DNA of 64,000 nt from Goodfellowiella coeruleoviolacea (GTDB taxonomy: Bacteria > Actinomycetota > Actinomycetes > Mycobacteriales > Pseudonocardiaceae): NCBI RefSeq assembly GCF_024171785.1, contig NZ_JAMTCK010000019.1:1-64000 (forward strand). The letters are read 5' to 3'. This document shows, piece by piece, positions 17,565 to 25,231 of the stretch. The notes below the pieces were generated by a model. That model made no database searches. It was not told the origin of the DNA and was given only the letters and a program-made list of their open reading frames with translations. Both the position numbers and the translations under genes were made by a program. Numbering within the stretch: position 1 is the stretch's first letter; the number at the start of each line of letters is the position of its first letter.

Positions 17565-18778
17565 GGCAGCGGCACCGCCATGTCCTGGTCGCTCACCAGG
17601 AACCGCAGCGTGTCCCGCACCCGCTGGCGCGCCCGGTGCAGGCCGGCCGCGGTGTCGCTGGCCAGCACGGCGTAGCCCAGCTTGTAGCCGGCCTGCGCGT
17701 AGGGCCGCACGTAGCAGCCCGGTTCGGCGAACAGCCTGACCTCGACCACCTCGGGCAGCGCCCGCACCTCGGCCAGCCCGGTGATGCCGACCAGCTGCCC
17801 GCCCCGGTCGGCGGCGAACACGTGCACCATGGCCGGGCGCGGCCCGGTGGGTTCGAGGACCACGCCCTCGCCGACGGCCAACGCGATGCTGGCGGCCTCC
17901 AGGTCCACGCCGCAGCCGCTGTGCACCAGCTCGGCCAGGCCGTTGCCGCCCATCCGCGCGCCCATCTCGATCAGGTACAGCTCGCCGTCCCTGGCCAGCA
18001 CGGCGTCCAGGGTGAGCGGACCGTCCCGGTAGCCGATGTCCGCGCAGATCGCCGCCAGCGCGGCGACCAGCCGGCGGTCCGCGCCGGCGGGCAGGGCGGC
18101 GGGCAGCAGGTGCGAGGTGGTCACGAAGAACGGCGGCGGGGTGATGGTGCGCTCGGTGACCGCGTGGAAGGCCACCGCGCCGTTGACCACCAGTGCCTCG
18201 ATGGTCAGCGGGGTGCCGTCGAGGTGCTCCTCGACCACCACCCGACCGGTGGCCGAGAACGCCACCGACTCGGCCACGGCCGCGGCCAGCCGGCCGGGGC
18301 TGGCGCAGGACACCACCCCCCGGCTGCCGGACGCGTCCACCGGTTTGACCAGGGTGGGAAACCGCAGCCGGCTCGCGGCGGCCAGCAGGTCCGGTCCGGG
18401 CGTTCCGGCCGCGCTGCGGTAGCTGGGCAGTCCGAGCCGGGCGCAGACGGCCCGGAACGCGGCCTTGTCGATCGAGGCCGCCACCGCCGGCCCGGGCAGC
18501 CGGTTGGGCAGTTTCCAGTGCTGGCCGAGCCAGGCCAGGGCGGGCAGGCCCACGTCACTGGCCGGGCAGGTCACCCCGACGATGTCGGTGCGGCCCAGCA
18601 GTGCCGCCGCGACCCGCTCCGGCGCCCGCACGCTGGCCTGGAGGTACTCGTCGGCGACGGCCACACCGGGGGCGCCCGGCCGCACGTCCACGCAGATGGT
18701 CCGGTAGCCCAGTTCCCGGGCGCGCTGGTAGGTCCCGACGGAGCCGTCCGCCCCGCCGAGCACGACGAGCGTCTTCAC
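17561..18778 (-). CDS. ATP-grasp ligase
   Basis: A 405-residue protein. The N-terminal nucleotide-like domain starts TLVVLGGADGSVGTYQRARELGY. The ATP-grasp core has FPTLVKPVDASGSRGV, VVVEEHLDGTPLTIEALVV and the Mg-binding YLIEMGARMGGNGLAEL. It belongs with carboxylate-amine ligases such as the L-amino acid ligase/PurK-like group, forming an amide via an acyl phosphate. It overlaps the GT2 stop (GTGA 18775-18778) and the flippase start. In this cluster it may join an amino acid or amine to the product. Confidence 0.88.
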   Translation of the reverse strand: MKTLVVLGGADGSVGTYQRARELGYRTICVDVRPGAPGVAVADEYLQASVRAPERVAAALLGRTDIVGVTCPASDVGLPALAWLGQHWKLPNRLPGPAVAASIDKAAFRAVCARLGLPSYRSAAGTPGPDLLAAASRLRFPTLVKPVDASGSRGVVSCASPGRLAAAVAESVAFSATGRVVVEEHLDGTPLTIEALVVNGAVAFHAVTERTITPPPFFVTTSHLLPAALPAGADRRLVAALAAICADIGYRDGPLTLDAVLARDGELYLIEMGARMGGNGLAELVHSGCGVDLEAASIALAVGEGVVLEPTGPRPAMVHVFAADRGGQLVGITGLAEVRALPEVVEVRLFAEPGCYVRPYAQAGYKLGYAVLASDTAAGLHRARQRVRDTLRFLVSDQDMAVPLP

Positions 18779-19917
18779 CGCGCACGCTCCTCGACCAGCG
18801 CCCCGGCCGGACCGTGCTGGCCGGGACCGCGCGGCTGGGCGATCCGCGCGTCCCCCGCCCAGGACGCTCCCGCCCGAGCCCCACCTGGCCCGGACTCGTC
18901 TGCCCCTGCCCCTTCTGACCCGGACCCGCCTGGCCCGGACCCGCCTGGCCCGGGCTCAGCTGGCCGGGGATCACCGAACAGCAGCTCGGCCGGGTCCACC
19001 GGCAGGCTGGCCTCCCTGATGTAGTACAGCCGGGGCCTTGGCTGGCCCGCGCCGACCGCGACCAGGTAGCGCACGGTCATCGACAGCGCCACCAGCACCA
19101 CGGCCAACAGCCCGAACACGGCCGCCGCCGCGGCGCGGCCGGTGAGCAGGCCCACCGCGGCGCCCAGCCCGGCCAGCGCGGCGCAGCCGGCCGCCAGCAG
19201 CGCGCCCACCGACGCCGCCGTGGTGAGCCGCCGGGTGTAGCCGACGAACAGCTCGATGGCGTGCCTGGCCAGGAACGCGTACCCGACCTTGGACCGGCCG
19301 CGCTGGCGCGCCCGGTGGCCGACCGCGACCGTGGTGTACCGGCTGGTCAGCCGGGGCACGGTGGCCAGGAAGTAGGGCGTGCCCAGGCGCAGGTCCACCA
19401 CGGCGCGCGCCAGCGGCGCGCGCACCAGCCGGAACGCGGTGGCGCCCCGGGGCAGTTCGACGCGCAGCCACCGCGCGAGGACGTGGAACGCCGTCGTGCC
19501 CCAGCGGCGCGGCAACGGGTCCTTGCGGTTGGTGCGCACCCCGAACACCGCGTCGTAGCCCTGGTCGGCCGCGGCGATCAGCTTGCGCGCCTCGGCGGCG
19601 GGGAACTGCTGGTCGGCGTCGACGTGCAGCACCCAGGGCTGGCGGGCGTACCGGTAGCCCGCGGAGAACGCGGCCTCGAAGCCGAAGTTGCGGGTGAACG
19701 AGATGAACTGGACCCGCGAGTCGGTGCCGGCCAGTGCGCGCACCCTGGCCAGGGTCTCGTCGGTGCTGCCATCGTCCACATAGAGCAGTTCCAGGTCGTG
19801 GTCACCGAGTTCGGCGGTGATCTCCTGGTAGGACGGGATGATGTTGTCCGCCTCGTTGAAGCACGGGATCACCACGGTGAGCCCGGCGCGGGCGGGTGCG
19901 GCCGCGGTGTCGCTCAT
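18775..19917 (-). CDS. GT2 family glycosyltransferase with C-terminal membrane helices
   Basis: A 380-residue protein of the dolichol-phosphate-mannose-synthase-like GT2 group: VVIPCFNEADNIIPSYQEI, YVDDGSTDETL, HVDADQQFPAAEA, then two hydrophobic helices (~residues 235-262 and 267-290). It probably transfers a sugar from an NDP-sugar or to a polyprenyl phosphate. The last ~60 residues are low-complexity Pro/Gly/Ser (GPGGSGPGGSGSEGAGADE), encoded by imperfect tandem repeats near 18880-18960. It is the first gene of the five-gene minus-strand operon. Confidence 0.9.
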   Translation of the reverse strand: MSDTAAAPARAGLTVVIPCFNEADNIIPSYQEITAELGDHDLELLYVDDGSTDETLARVRALAGTDSRVQFISFTRNFGFEAAFSAGYRYARQPWVLHVDADQQFPAAEARKLIAAADQGYDAVFGVRTNRKDPLPRRWGTTAFHVLARWLRVELPRGATAFRLVRAPLARAVVDLRLGTPYFLATVPRLTSRYTTVAVGHRARQRGRSKVGYAFLARHAIELFVGYTRRLTTAASVGALLAAGCAALAGLGAAVGLLTGRAAAAAVFGLLAVVLVALSMTVRYLVAVGAGQPRPRLYYIREASLPVDPAELLFGDPRPAEPGPGGSGPGGSGSEGAGADESGPGGARAGASWAGDARIAQPRGPGQHGPAGALVEERAR

Positions 19918-20166
19918 CGGCGGGCGCCGCGACGGGTGAGTCCGGCCACAGTCGATCTAGAGCATTCTGTTACCATTTCTGTCCCCCAGGCTGACAACGG
20001 TCAGTGAGTTATATGCGGGACAGGTCGCAAACGGGAGAAGTCCTCTCGGAATTGCTCCGCTCGGCCGCACACTTCCGACGAACACCCGCACCGCGCTGAA
20101 CCGATCGGCCCATTGCCACAAGGAATCCTGGGTTGTCCGGCCGGGACTCATGCATACTCCGCTCCC
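19918..20166. promoter_or_regulatory. Divergent promoter region of the unusual biosynthetic cluster
   Basis: This 249-bp gap separates the two divergent operons and is much richer in A/T than its neighbours around 19955-20100. It contains CTGACAACGGTCAG (19991-20004; 5-bp arms, 4-nt loop), a possible operator, and AT-rich hexamers such as TTATAT at 20009-20014 that could serve as a -10 box. No dedicated regulator gene is seen in the cluster. Confidence 0.45.
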
Positions 20167-20955
20167 ATGTGGACATCCGGCGTCAACGCCCTGTGGCGCG
20201 CCGCCTACCGGCGGGCGGTGCGCTCGGCGTTCGCGACCGTGCCGCTCTACCGGGAGCGCTGGGCACTGGGCGGGCGGACCGATCCCGTTGTGGTGCCCGG
20301 CCGAACCGGCACGCACGGCGGTGCGATCACCGCCGAGGAGGCCGTGCGCAAGGTGGTCGACCTGGTCCCGCTCGCCGGCGGCGCGGCCAGTCCCGATCCC
20401 GCGCGCGGCCTGGGGCACGTGCTGCCGCTGGCCCGCCCGCCCCGGCCGGGAACCCTCGTGGTGGTGGTCGATCCGGCGATCCCCCGGCCGCCCACCGACC
20501 TGCCGAACACCCTGCGCGGCTGCGTGCTCGACCCGGCGTCGCTGACCGGCGGCACCCGGCCGGCCGCGCTCGACGAGGTGGTGACCGCGTTGCGGCGCAA
20601 CGGCAACGTGACCGCGGTCGGGCCGGACGAGGCGATCGCCGCACTGGTCGCGGCGCTGCCCGAGGACCTCGCCCACCGCGTCGACCGGCTCCCGCACCGC
20701 GCCCTCGACCGGCTGGACGGCGGCCCGTTCGGGCTGATCCACGACCCCGTGCTCGGCTACCTCGGCGGGATCGGCCACTGTGGACGGTGGCATCTGGACT
20801 GGCCCCGGGTGTACGCCAGGCGCACCACCGGCGGCCTGGCCCTCACCCTGCTGCGGCAGTCCTCGCCGCGGCTGGTCGACATCCTGGTGGCCGGTGGGGT
20901 GCGCGGCGAGGTGGCGCCGTGTCCCCGGCACGGCACACCGGTGGTGCTGACGTGA
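20167..20955 (+). CDS. Unrecognised protein with weak resemblance to adenylate-forming ligases
   Basis: A 262-residue protein, first gene of the plus-strand operon. I do not recognise a family with confidence. The N-terminal RRAVRSAFATVPLYRERWALGG resembles the start of phenylacetate-CoA/F390-type ligases, and the C-terminal HDPVLGYLGG, CGRWHLDW and LTLLRQSSPRLVDIL resemble the end of their core domain. The central AMP-binding part seems to be missing, being too short. It may be a degenerate, non-catalytic or minimal member. ATG 20167 was chosen over ATG 20113; neither has a strong ribosome site. The next gene starts 34 bp downstream. Confidence 0.6.
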   Translation: MWTSGVNALWRAAYRRAVRSAFATVPLYRERWALGGRTDPVVVPGRTGTHGGAITAEEAVRKVVDLVPLAGGAASPDPARGLGHVLPLARPPRPGTLVVVVDPAIPRPPTDLPNTLRGCVLDPASLTGGTRPAALDEVVTALRRNGNVTAVGPDEAIAALVAALPEDLAHRVDRLPHRALDRLDGGPFGLIHDPVLGYLGGIGHCGRWHLDWPRVYARRTTGGLALTLLRQSSPRLVDILVAGGVRGEVAPCPRHGTPVVLT

Positions 20956-20989
20956 GCCGGCCGGTCCCGCCGCGCGGTGGGCGGTCCCG

Positions 20990-22036
20990 GTGACGGCGGT
21001 GTGCGTGCTCGATCCCCGGGTGGACCCGCAGCCACCGGACTGGCCCGGTTTCCAGCGGGCGAGCCAACTGCACCCGGTGTGGGACTACGAGCTGATGGGT
21101 CTGGAGGCGTGGCTGGCGCGCAACCCGCCGCTGCTCGCCCTGGTGCGCCAGGCCGGCCGGATCGTGGCCGCGATGTCGGTCATGGTGTGCCGGTCGTGGC
21201 GGGCACCCCGGTACGCGCCGCCGCCCCGGCGGCGGCCCCACTGGCCCCGGCCGCTGTGGGCCGAGGTCTACCAGCCGTGGCTGAGCGGGTTCCCCGGCGT
21301 GGTGTTCGCGCCGGGGCTGGACCAGGACGGCCGGCGCGCGGCGGCCCGCGCGGTCGAGCGGGCGCTGCCGCGCCGGCTGGGCCCCGGCCTGCTCGGCCTG
21401 CTCTACCGGGCGATCGGCGCGGACCTGGTGCCGGTGCTGGCCGGGCGGGGCCGGCTGGTGCGCCGCACCGACCCGGCGGCGGTGCTGGACAACCGGTTCG
21501 CCACCGAGGAGGAGTGGCTGGCCTCGCTGTCCAAGAGCCGCCGAGGCGGCCTGCGCCGCCAGCAGCGGGCCCTGGCCGCGGACCCGACCCTGGTGATCCG
21601 GGGCGGCCCCGGCCGCGACGACCTGGACGCCGTGGCCATCGCGCACCTGATCAACCGGCACCGCGCCGGGTTCGGCCGGCTGCCGATGGACCCCCGCACC
21701 CCGGTCGCCGCCGCCTACCTGGACCGGTTCCTGCGCCGGCCGGACGTGCACACCCTGACCTACCACGACCAGGACGGCAGGTTGCTCGCCGTGCACACCA
21801 TGCTCGACCACCCGCACACCCCGGTGTCCCAGCACTGGGCGGCACTGCGCGAGGCCGACGGCGGCCGCCCCAACCTGTACTTCGACAACTGCGTCCGGGC
21901 GGTGCGCTACACCGTGCGCCACGGCCGCGCCCGGCTGTCCTCCGGCCGTGGCCTGCTGGACGTGAAGCGCACCCTGGGGTTCGCCACCCGCGCCGTGTAC
22001 TCGGTGGCCGTGCCAAGGCCGGTGATGGGCGGATGA
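20990..22036 (+). CDS. FemAB/BioF2-like GNAT protein, paralogue 1 of 4
   Basis: A 348-residue protein starting at GTG 20990. The centre carries the basic patch SLSKSRRGGLRRQQR (residues 180-193), typical of the BioF2-like (Acetyltransf_6) and FemAB acyl/aminoacyl transferases. The end has LSSGRGLLDVKRTLGF (~316-331), matching the closing motif of that fold. Conserved with its neighbours are DPRVDPQPPDW at the start, HPVWDYELM, ARNPPLLAL, WAEVYQPWLSGFPG, GPGLLGLLYRA and VAVPRPVMGG at the end. Such enzymes transfer acyl or aminoacyl groups (FemX/A/B: amino acids onto lipid II). The acceptor here is unknown. It overlaps the next gene by ATGA. Confidence 0.75.
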   Translation: MTAVCVLDPRVDPQPPDWPGFQRASQLHPVWDYELMGLEAWLARNPPLLALVRQAGRIVAAMSVMVCRSWRAPRYAPPPRRRPHWPRPLWAEVYQPWLSGFPGVVFAPGLDQDGRRAAARAVERALPRRLGPGLLGLLYRAIGADLVPVLAGRGRLVRRTDPAAVLDNRFATEEEWLASLSKSRRGGLRRQQRALAADPTLVIRGGPGRDDLDAVAIAHLINRHRAGFGRLPMDPRTPVAAAYLDRFLRRPDVHTLTYHDQDGRLLAVHTMLDHPHTPVSQHWAALREADGGRPNLYFDNCVRAVRYTVRHGRARLSSGRGLLDVKRTLGFATRAVYSVAVPRPVMGG

Positions 22037-23109
22037 CCCTGTCCGTGTCCATTGTGGACCCACGAGTGGACGCCGAACCGTCCGGCTGGGCGGACTTCCG
22101 GCGCCGCGCCAACCTGCACCCGGTGTGGGACTACCCGCTGCTGCGCGCCGAGGCGTGGACCGCGCGCAACCCGCCGGTGCTTGCCGTGCTCCGGGACCGG
22201 ACCCGGGTGGTGGCCGCGCTGTCGGTGATGGTGTGCCGGACCTGGCGGGAGCAGCGGTTCGCCCCGCCGCCGCGCGAGCGCACCCGGCGGCTGCGGCCCC
22301 GGTGGGCCGAGGTGTACCTGCCGCTGCTGAGCGGCTGCCCGGCCGCGGTGTTCCACGAGAGCCTCGACGTGGCCGCGCGCCGGGACGGGCTGCGCCTGTT
22401 CGAGCGGGAGCTGGCCCGACACCTGGGGCCCGGCCTGCTCGGGGTGGTGTACCGGGCGATGACCGACGACCTCGTGGCGGTGCTGGACGGTCCCGGCCGG
22501 ATCAGCCGGCGCATCGACCCCACCGCGGTGCTGCGCAACCGGTGGACCCGGTTCGCCGACTGGCAGGACACGCTGTCCCCGGCGCTGCGGCGGCGCATGG
22601 CCGAGATCGCCGCCGACGACACCGTCGAGGTGAGCACCGCCACCGGCCGCACCGACCTGGACGCCCACGAACTGGCCGTGCTGCTCAACGCGCACCGGGC
22701 CCGCCAGGACCAGCGCGCCTGGCAGGAGGGGCAGCGATCCCGGCTCGCCGGCCTGCACCTGGACACCCGCAGCCCGGTCTCCGCCGCCTACCTGGACCTG
22801 CTCGTGCGTCGCCCGGACGTGACCACCCGCGTCTACCGGGACCGCGCCGGCCGGCTGCTCGCGCTGAACACGATGCTGGACAACCCGGTCAGCCCGGCCC
22901 TGGGCCACTGGGCCGACCTGCCGGTCGGCGCGGGCGGCCGGCCCGGCCTGTACCTGGACTGCTACGCGCACTGCGTGCGCCAGGTGATCGAGCGGGGCCG
23001 GCCGGAGCTGACCGCCGGCCGCACCCTGCTGGACAGCAAGGCCGCGCTCGGCTTCGGCCGGCGCGAGCTGTCCACCGTGGCCGTGCCGAGGCCGGTGATG
23101 GGCCGGTGA
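22033..23109 (+). CDS. FemAB/BioF2-like GNAT protein, paralogue 2 of 4
   Basis: A 358-residue paralogue of the preceding gene with the same blocks: DPRVDAEPSGW, HPVWDYPLLRAEAWTARNPP, WAEVYLPLLSG, GPGLLGVVYRA and VAVPRPVMGR. The central basic patch is changed to SPALRRRMAEIAADD, so its binding properties probably differ. The terminal motif is LTAGRTLLDSKAALGF. It carries an insertion of ~10 residues (RARQDQRAWQEGQ) relative to paralogue 1. The ATG at 22033 overlaps the previous stop and its own stop overlaps the next start (GTGA). Confidence 0.75.
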   Translation: MTLSVSIVDPRVDAEPSGWADFRRRANLHPVWDYPLLRAEAWTARNPPVLAVLRDRTRVVAALSVMVCRTWREQRFAPPPRERTRRLRPRWAEVYLPLLSGCPAAVFHESLDVAARRDGLRLFERELARHLGPGLLGVVYRAMTDDLVAVLDGPGRISRRIDPTAVLRNRWTRFADWQDTLSPALRRRMAEIAADDTVEVSTATGRTDLDAHELAVLLNAHRARQDQRAWQEGQRSRLAGLHLDTRSPVSAAYLDLLVRRPDVTTRVYRDRAGRLLALNTMLDNPVSPALGHWADLPVGAGGRPGLYLDCYAHCVRQVIERGRPELTAGRTLLDSKAALGFGRRELSTVAVPRPVMGR

Positions 23110-24152
23110 ACCTCACCGTGACCGTGCACGACCCGCGCGTCGACCCGGAACCCGAGGGCTGGCCGGAGTTCCGCGCCGCCCAGCGGCTGCCCGTGCCCTG
23201 GGACTACGGCCTGATGGGGGTCGAGTCCGCGGCGGCGCGCAGCCCCAACCTGCTGGCCGTGGTCCGCCGGGGCGCGCGGGTGGTCACCGCGGTCGCCGCC
23301 ACCATCGCCCGGCCCGGGCTGGGCCGGCCGGACGCGCCCGGCCCGGTCGGCGGGCCGGCCCGGTGGGGGCCGCGCTGGGTGGAGGTGCACCAGCCGTGGC
23401 TGTCCGGGTTCCCCGGCTGGGCCTGTGCCGAGGACCTGGCGCCGGCCGCGCGGCGGCAGGCGCTGCGCGCGGCCGAGCGGGCGGTGTGCCGGTTCGTCGG
23501 GGTGGGCTGCCTGGGGGTGCTGTACCGCTACGTCCCGCCGGCGGACGCGCCGCTGCTGGCCGGCGCCGGCCGGCTGGTCCGCCCGGCCGCCGGCACCGCC
23601 GTGCTGGACAACGCCTTCGGCAGCGTCGCCGAGTGGATCTCGTCGCTGTCCCGGGGCAGGCGGCACAGCATCCGCGGCCAGATCCGCAAGATCGCCGCCG
23701 ATCCGGACCTGGTGGTGCGGTTCGCGCCGGAGCGCGACGACCTGTCCGGCGCCGAGCTGGCCGGGCTGCTGCGCCGGCACCGCGCCAAGTTCGGCAGGGT
23801 CCGCTTCGACTGGCGCAGCCCGGTCTGCCCCGACTACCTGCACGCGCTGGTCCGCCGGCCGGACGTGGTCACCGGCACCTACCACGACCGCGCCGGCCGG
23901 CTGCTGGCCTTCACCGTGATCCTCGACCACCCGGAGACCCCGCTGCACCAGCACTGGGCCGCGCTGGCCCCGCACGAGGGCGGGCGCCAGCACCTGTACT
24001 TCGACGCGTTCGCCCGGGTGGTCGGCCACATGGTCGAGCACGGCCGCCGGTCGGTCTCCTCCGGGCGGGGGCTGGGCGAGGTCAAGGCGTCCCTGGGGTT
24101 CACCCTGCGCCCGCTGTGCGTGGTCGCGGCACCGAGGCCGGTGTGCGGATGA
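23106..24152 (+). CDS. FemAB/BioF2-like GNAT protein, paralogue 3 of 4
   Basis: A 348-residue paralogue. Shared blocks are DPRVDPEPEGWPEF, PVPWDYGLM, RWVEVHQPWLSGFPG, the basic patch SLSRGRRHSIRGQIRK and the terminal VSSGRGLGEVKASLGF. The Pro-rich loop after residue 70 differs in composition (GLGRPDAPGPVGGPARWG). It starts at GTG 23106 overlapping the previous stop, and ends in ATGA with paralogue 4, so all four are translationally coupled. It probably acts on the same acceptor as its neighbours (inferred from tight coupling). Confidence 0.75.
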   Translation: MNLTVTVHDPRVDPEPEGWPEFRAAQRLPVPWDYGLMGVESAAARSPNLLAVVRRGARVVTAVAATIARPGLGRPDAPGPVGGPARWGPRWVEVHQPWLSGFPGWACAEDLAPAARRQALRAAERAVCRFVGVGCLGVLYRYVPPADAPLLAGAGRLVRPAAGTAVLDNAFGSVAEWISSLSRGRRHSIRGQIRKIAADPDLVVRFAPERDDLSGAELAGLLRRHRAKFGRVRFDWRSPVCPDYLHALVRRPDVVTGTYHDRAGRLLAFTVILDHPETPLHQHWAALAPHEGGRQHLYFDAFARVVGHMVEHGRRSVSSGRGLGEVKASLGFTLRPLCVVAAPRPVCG

Positions 24153-25177
24153 GCGTGGACGTCGAGGTGCTCGACCCCCGGTTCGACCCGGAACCGGCGT
24201 ACTGGTCGGCGCTGCGCGAGCGCGCCGGGCTGCGCGCGGACTGGGCCTGGGAGGTGCTGGTGACCCAGGCGTGGTGCGCGCGCACGCCGCAGCCGGTGGT
24301 GGTGCTGCGCGACGGCGGCGCGCCGGCCGCGGTGGTGGCCGCGGCCTGGATCAGCACGCACAGCCGCCGCCACCGGTTCGTGTCCTCGACGCGCGGCGGC
24401 CGGCTGGGTGGCCTGGACGTGCGCTCGCCGGGCAGCAGCGCGGTGCCCGGCTGGTGGTTCGCGGACGCCGACGGGGCCGACGCCGGGTGCGGGCGGCTGC
24501 TCACCCGGTACGTCCCGGTGATGCGCCGCGAGCTGGGCGCCGGCCTGCGCGGCCTGCTGGTCCGGCAGGTCCCCGAGGCCGGGGTGGCGCGGCTGGCCGG
24601 CCGGTTCCGGCTGGTCCGCCGGACCGAGGACGTGGGCGTGATCGACACGGCCGGCCTGGCCGGCACCGAGGACTGGCTGGCCGGGCTGGGCAAGAAGCGC
24701 CGGCACAACCTGCGCCGGATCGCCGAGGCGGTGCGCGCCGATCCGGCACTGGAGGTGGCGATGCTGCCCGGGGCCGAGGTGGACCCGGTGCGGCTGGCCG
24801 CGCTGCTGCGGCACAACGAGCGCAAGCACCACGACGTGCCGATCGTGCCGCTGCCCCAGTTCACCGGCTACCTGACCCGCCTGCTGCGCCAGCCCGACGT
24901 GCTCGTGCTGCGCTACCAGGAGCGCGCCACCGGCCGGCTGGTCGCCGCCGCCCTGGTCCTGGACCACCCGAACTGGCCGGTGGTGCGCGCCTGGTCGGCC
25001 CTGCCGGTCGACGACGGCGGCCGGGCCGACCTGTACTTCCACTTCTACGGCGAGACCGTGCGCTGGGCCGCCGAGTCCGGCCGGCACGGCGTGATCATGG
25101 GCAAGAAGCTGGCCCACCTGAAGAAGTCCCTGGGCGCGCGGCTGGTGCCGCAGTACGCCGCGGCCATCCCGCTGTAG
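24149..25177 (+). CDS. FemAB/BioF2-like GNAT protein, paralogue 4 of 4 (most divergent)
   Basis: A 342-residue paralogue. It keeps the LDPRFDPEPAYW start, the basic patch GLGKKRRHNLRRIAE and a closing IMGKKLAHLKKSLGA motif, but lacks PRPVMG at the end and differs in the N-terminal half (STHSRRHRFVSSTRGG). The FemAB/BioF2-like fold is clearest in this copy: GKKRRHNLRR, and ARATGRLVAAALVLD-like C-terminal beta strands. It is the last gene of the operon and converges on the P450 gene with a terminator-like hairpin between. Confidence 0.75.
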   Translation: MSVDVEVLDPRFDPEPAYWSALRERAGLRADWAWEVLVTQAWCARTPQPVVVLRDGGAPAAVVAAAWISTHSRRHRFVSSTRGGRLGGLDVRSPGSSAVPGWWFADADGADAGCGRLLTRYVPVMRRELGAGLRGLLVRQVPEAGVARLAGRFRLVRRTEDVGVIDTAGLAGTEDWLAGLGKKRRHNLRRIAEAVRADPALEVAMLPGAEVDPVRLAALLRHNERKHHDVPIVPLPQFTGYLTRLLRQPDVLVLRYQERATGRLVAAALVLDHPNWPVVRAWSALPVDDGGRADLYFHFYGETVRWAAESGRHGVIMGKKLAHLKKSLGARLVPQYAAAIPL

Positions 25178-25183
25178 CGGCCC

Positions 25184-25216
25184 GGGTGCGGCCGGCCGGT
25201 GGCGCCGACCGCACCC
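25184..25216. terminator. Hairpin between the GNAT operon and the P450 gene
   Basis: GGGTGCGG (25184-25191) pairs with CCGCACCC (25209-25216), with further G/C pairing inside. It lies between two convergent genes and lacks a T tract. Confidence 0.5.
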
Positions 25217-25231
25217 CTCGGCCGGACCGCC

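Noticed and set aside
16269-17675. Plus-strand frames rich in HGQ/GRGEH opposite the flippase
   Set aside because: They are antisense to the flippase, with no domain and no ribosome site; the minus-strand gene has clear membrane helices and operon coupling.
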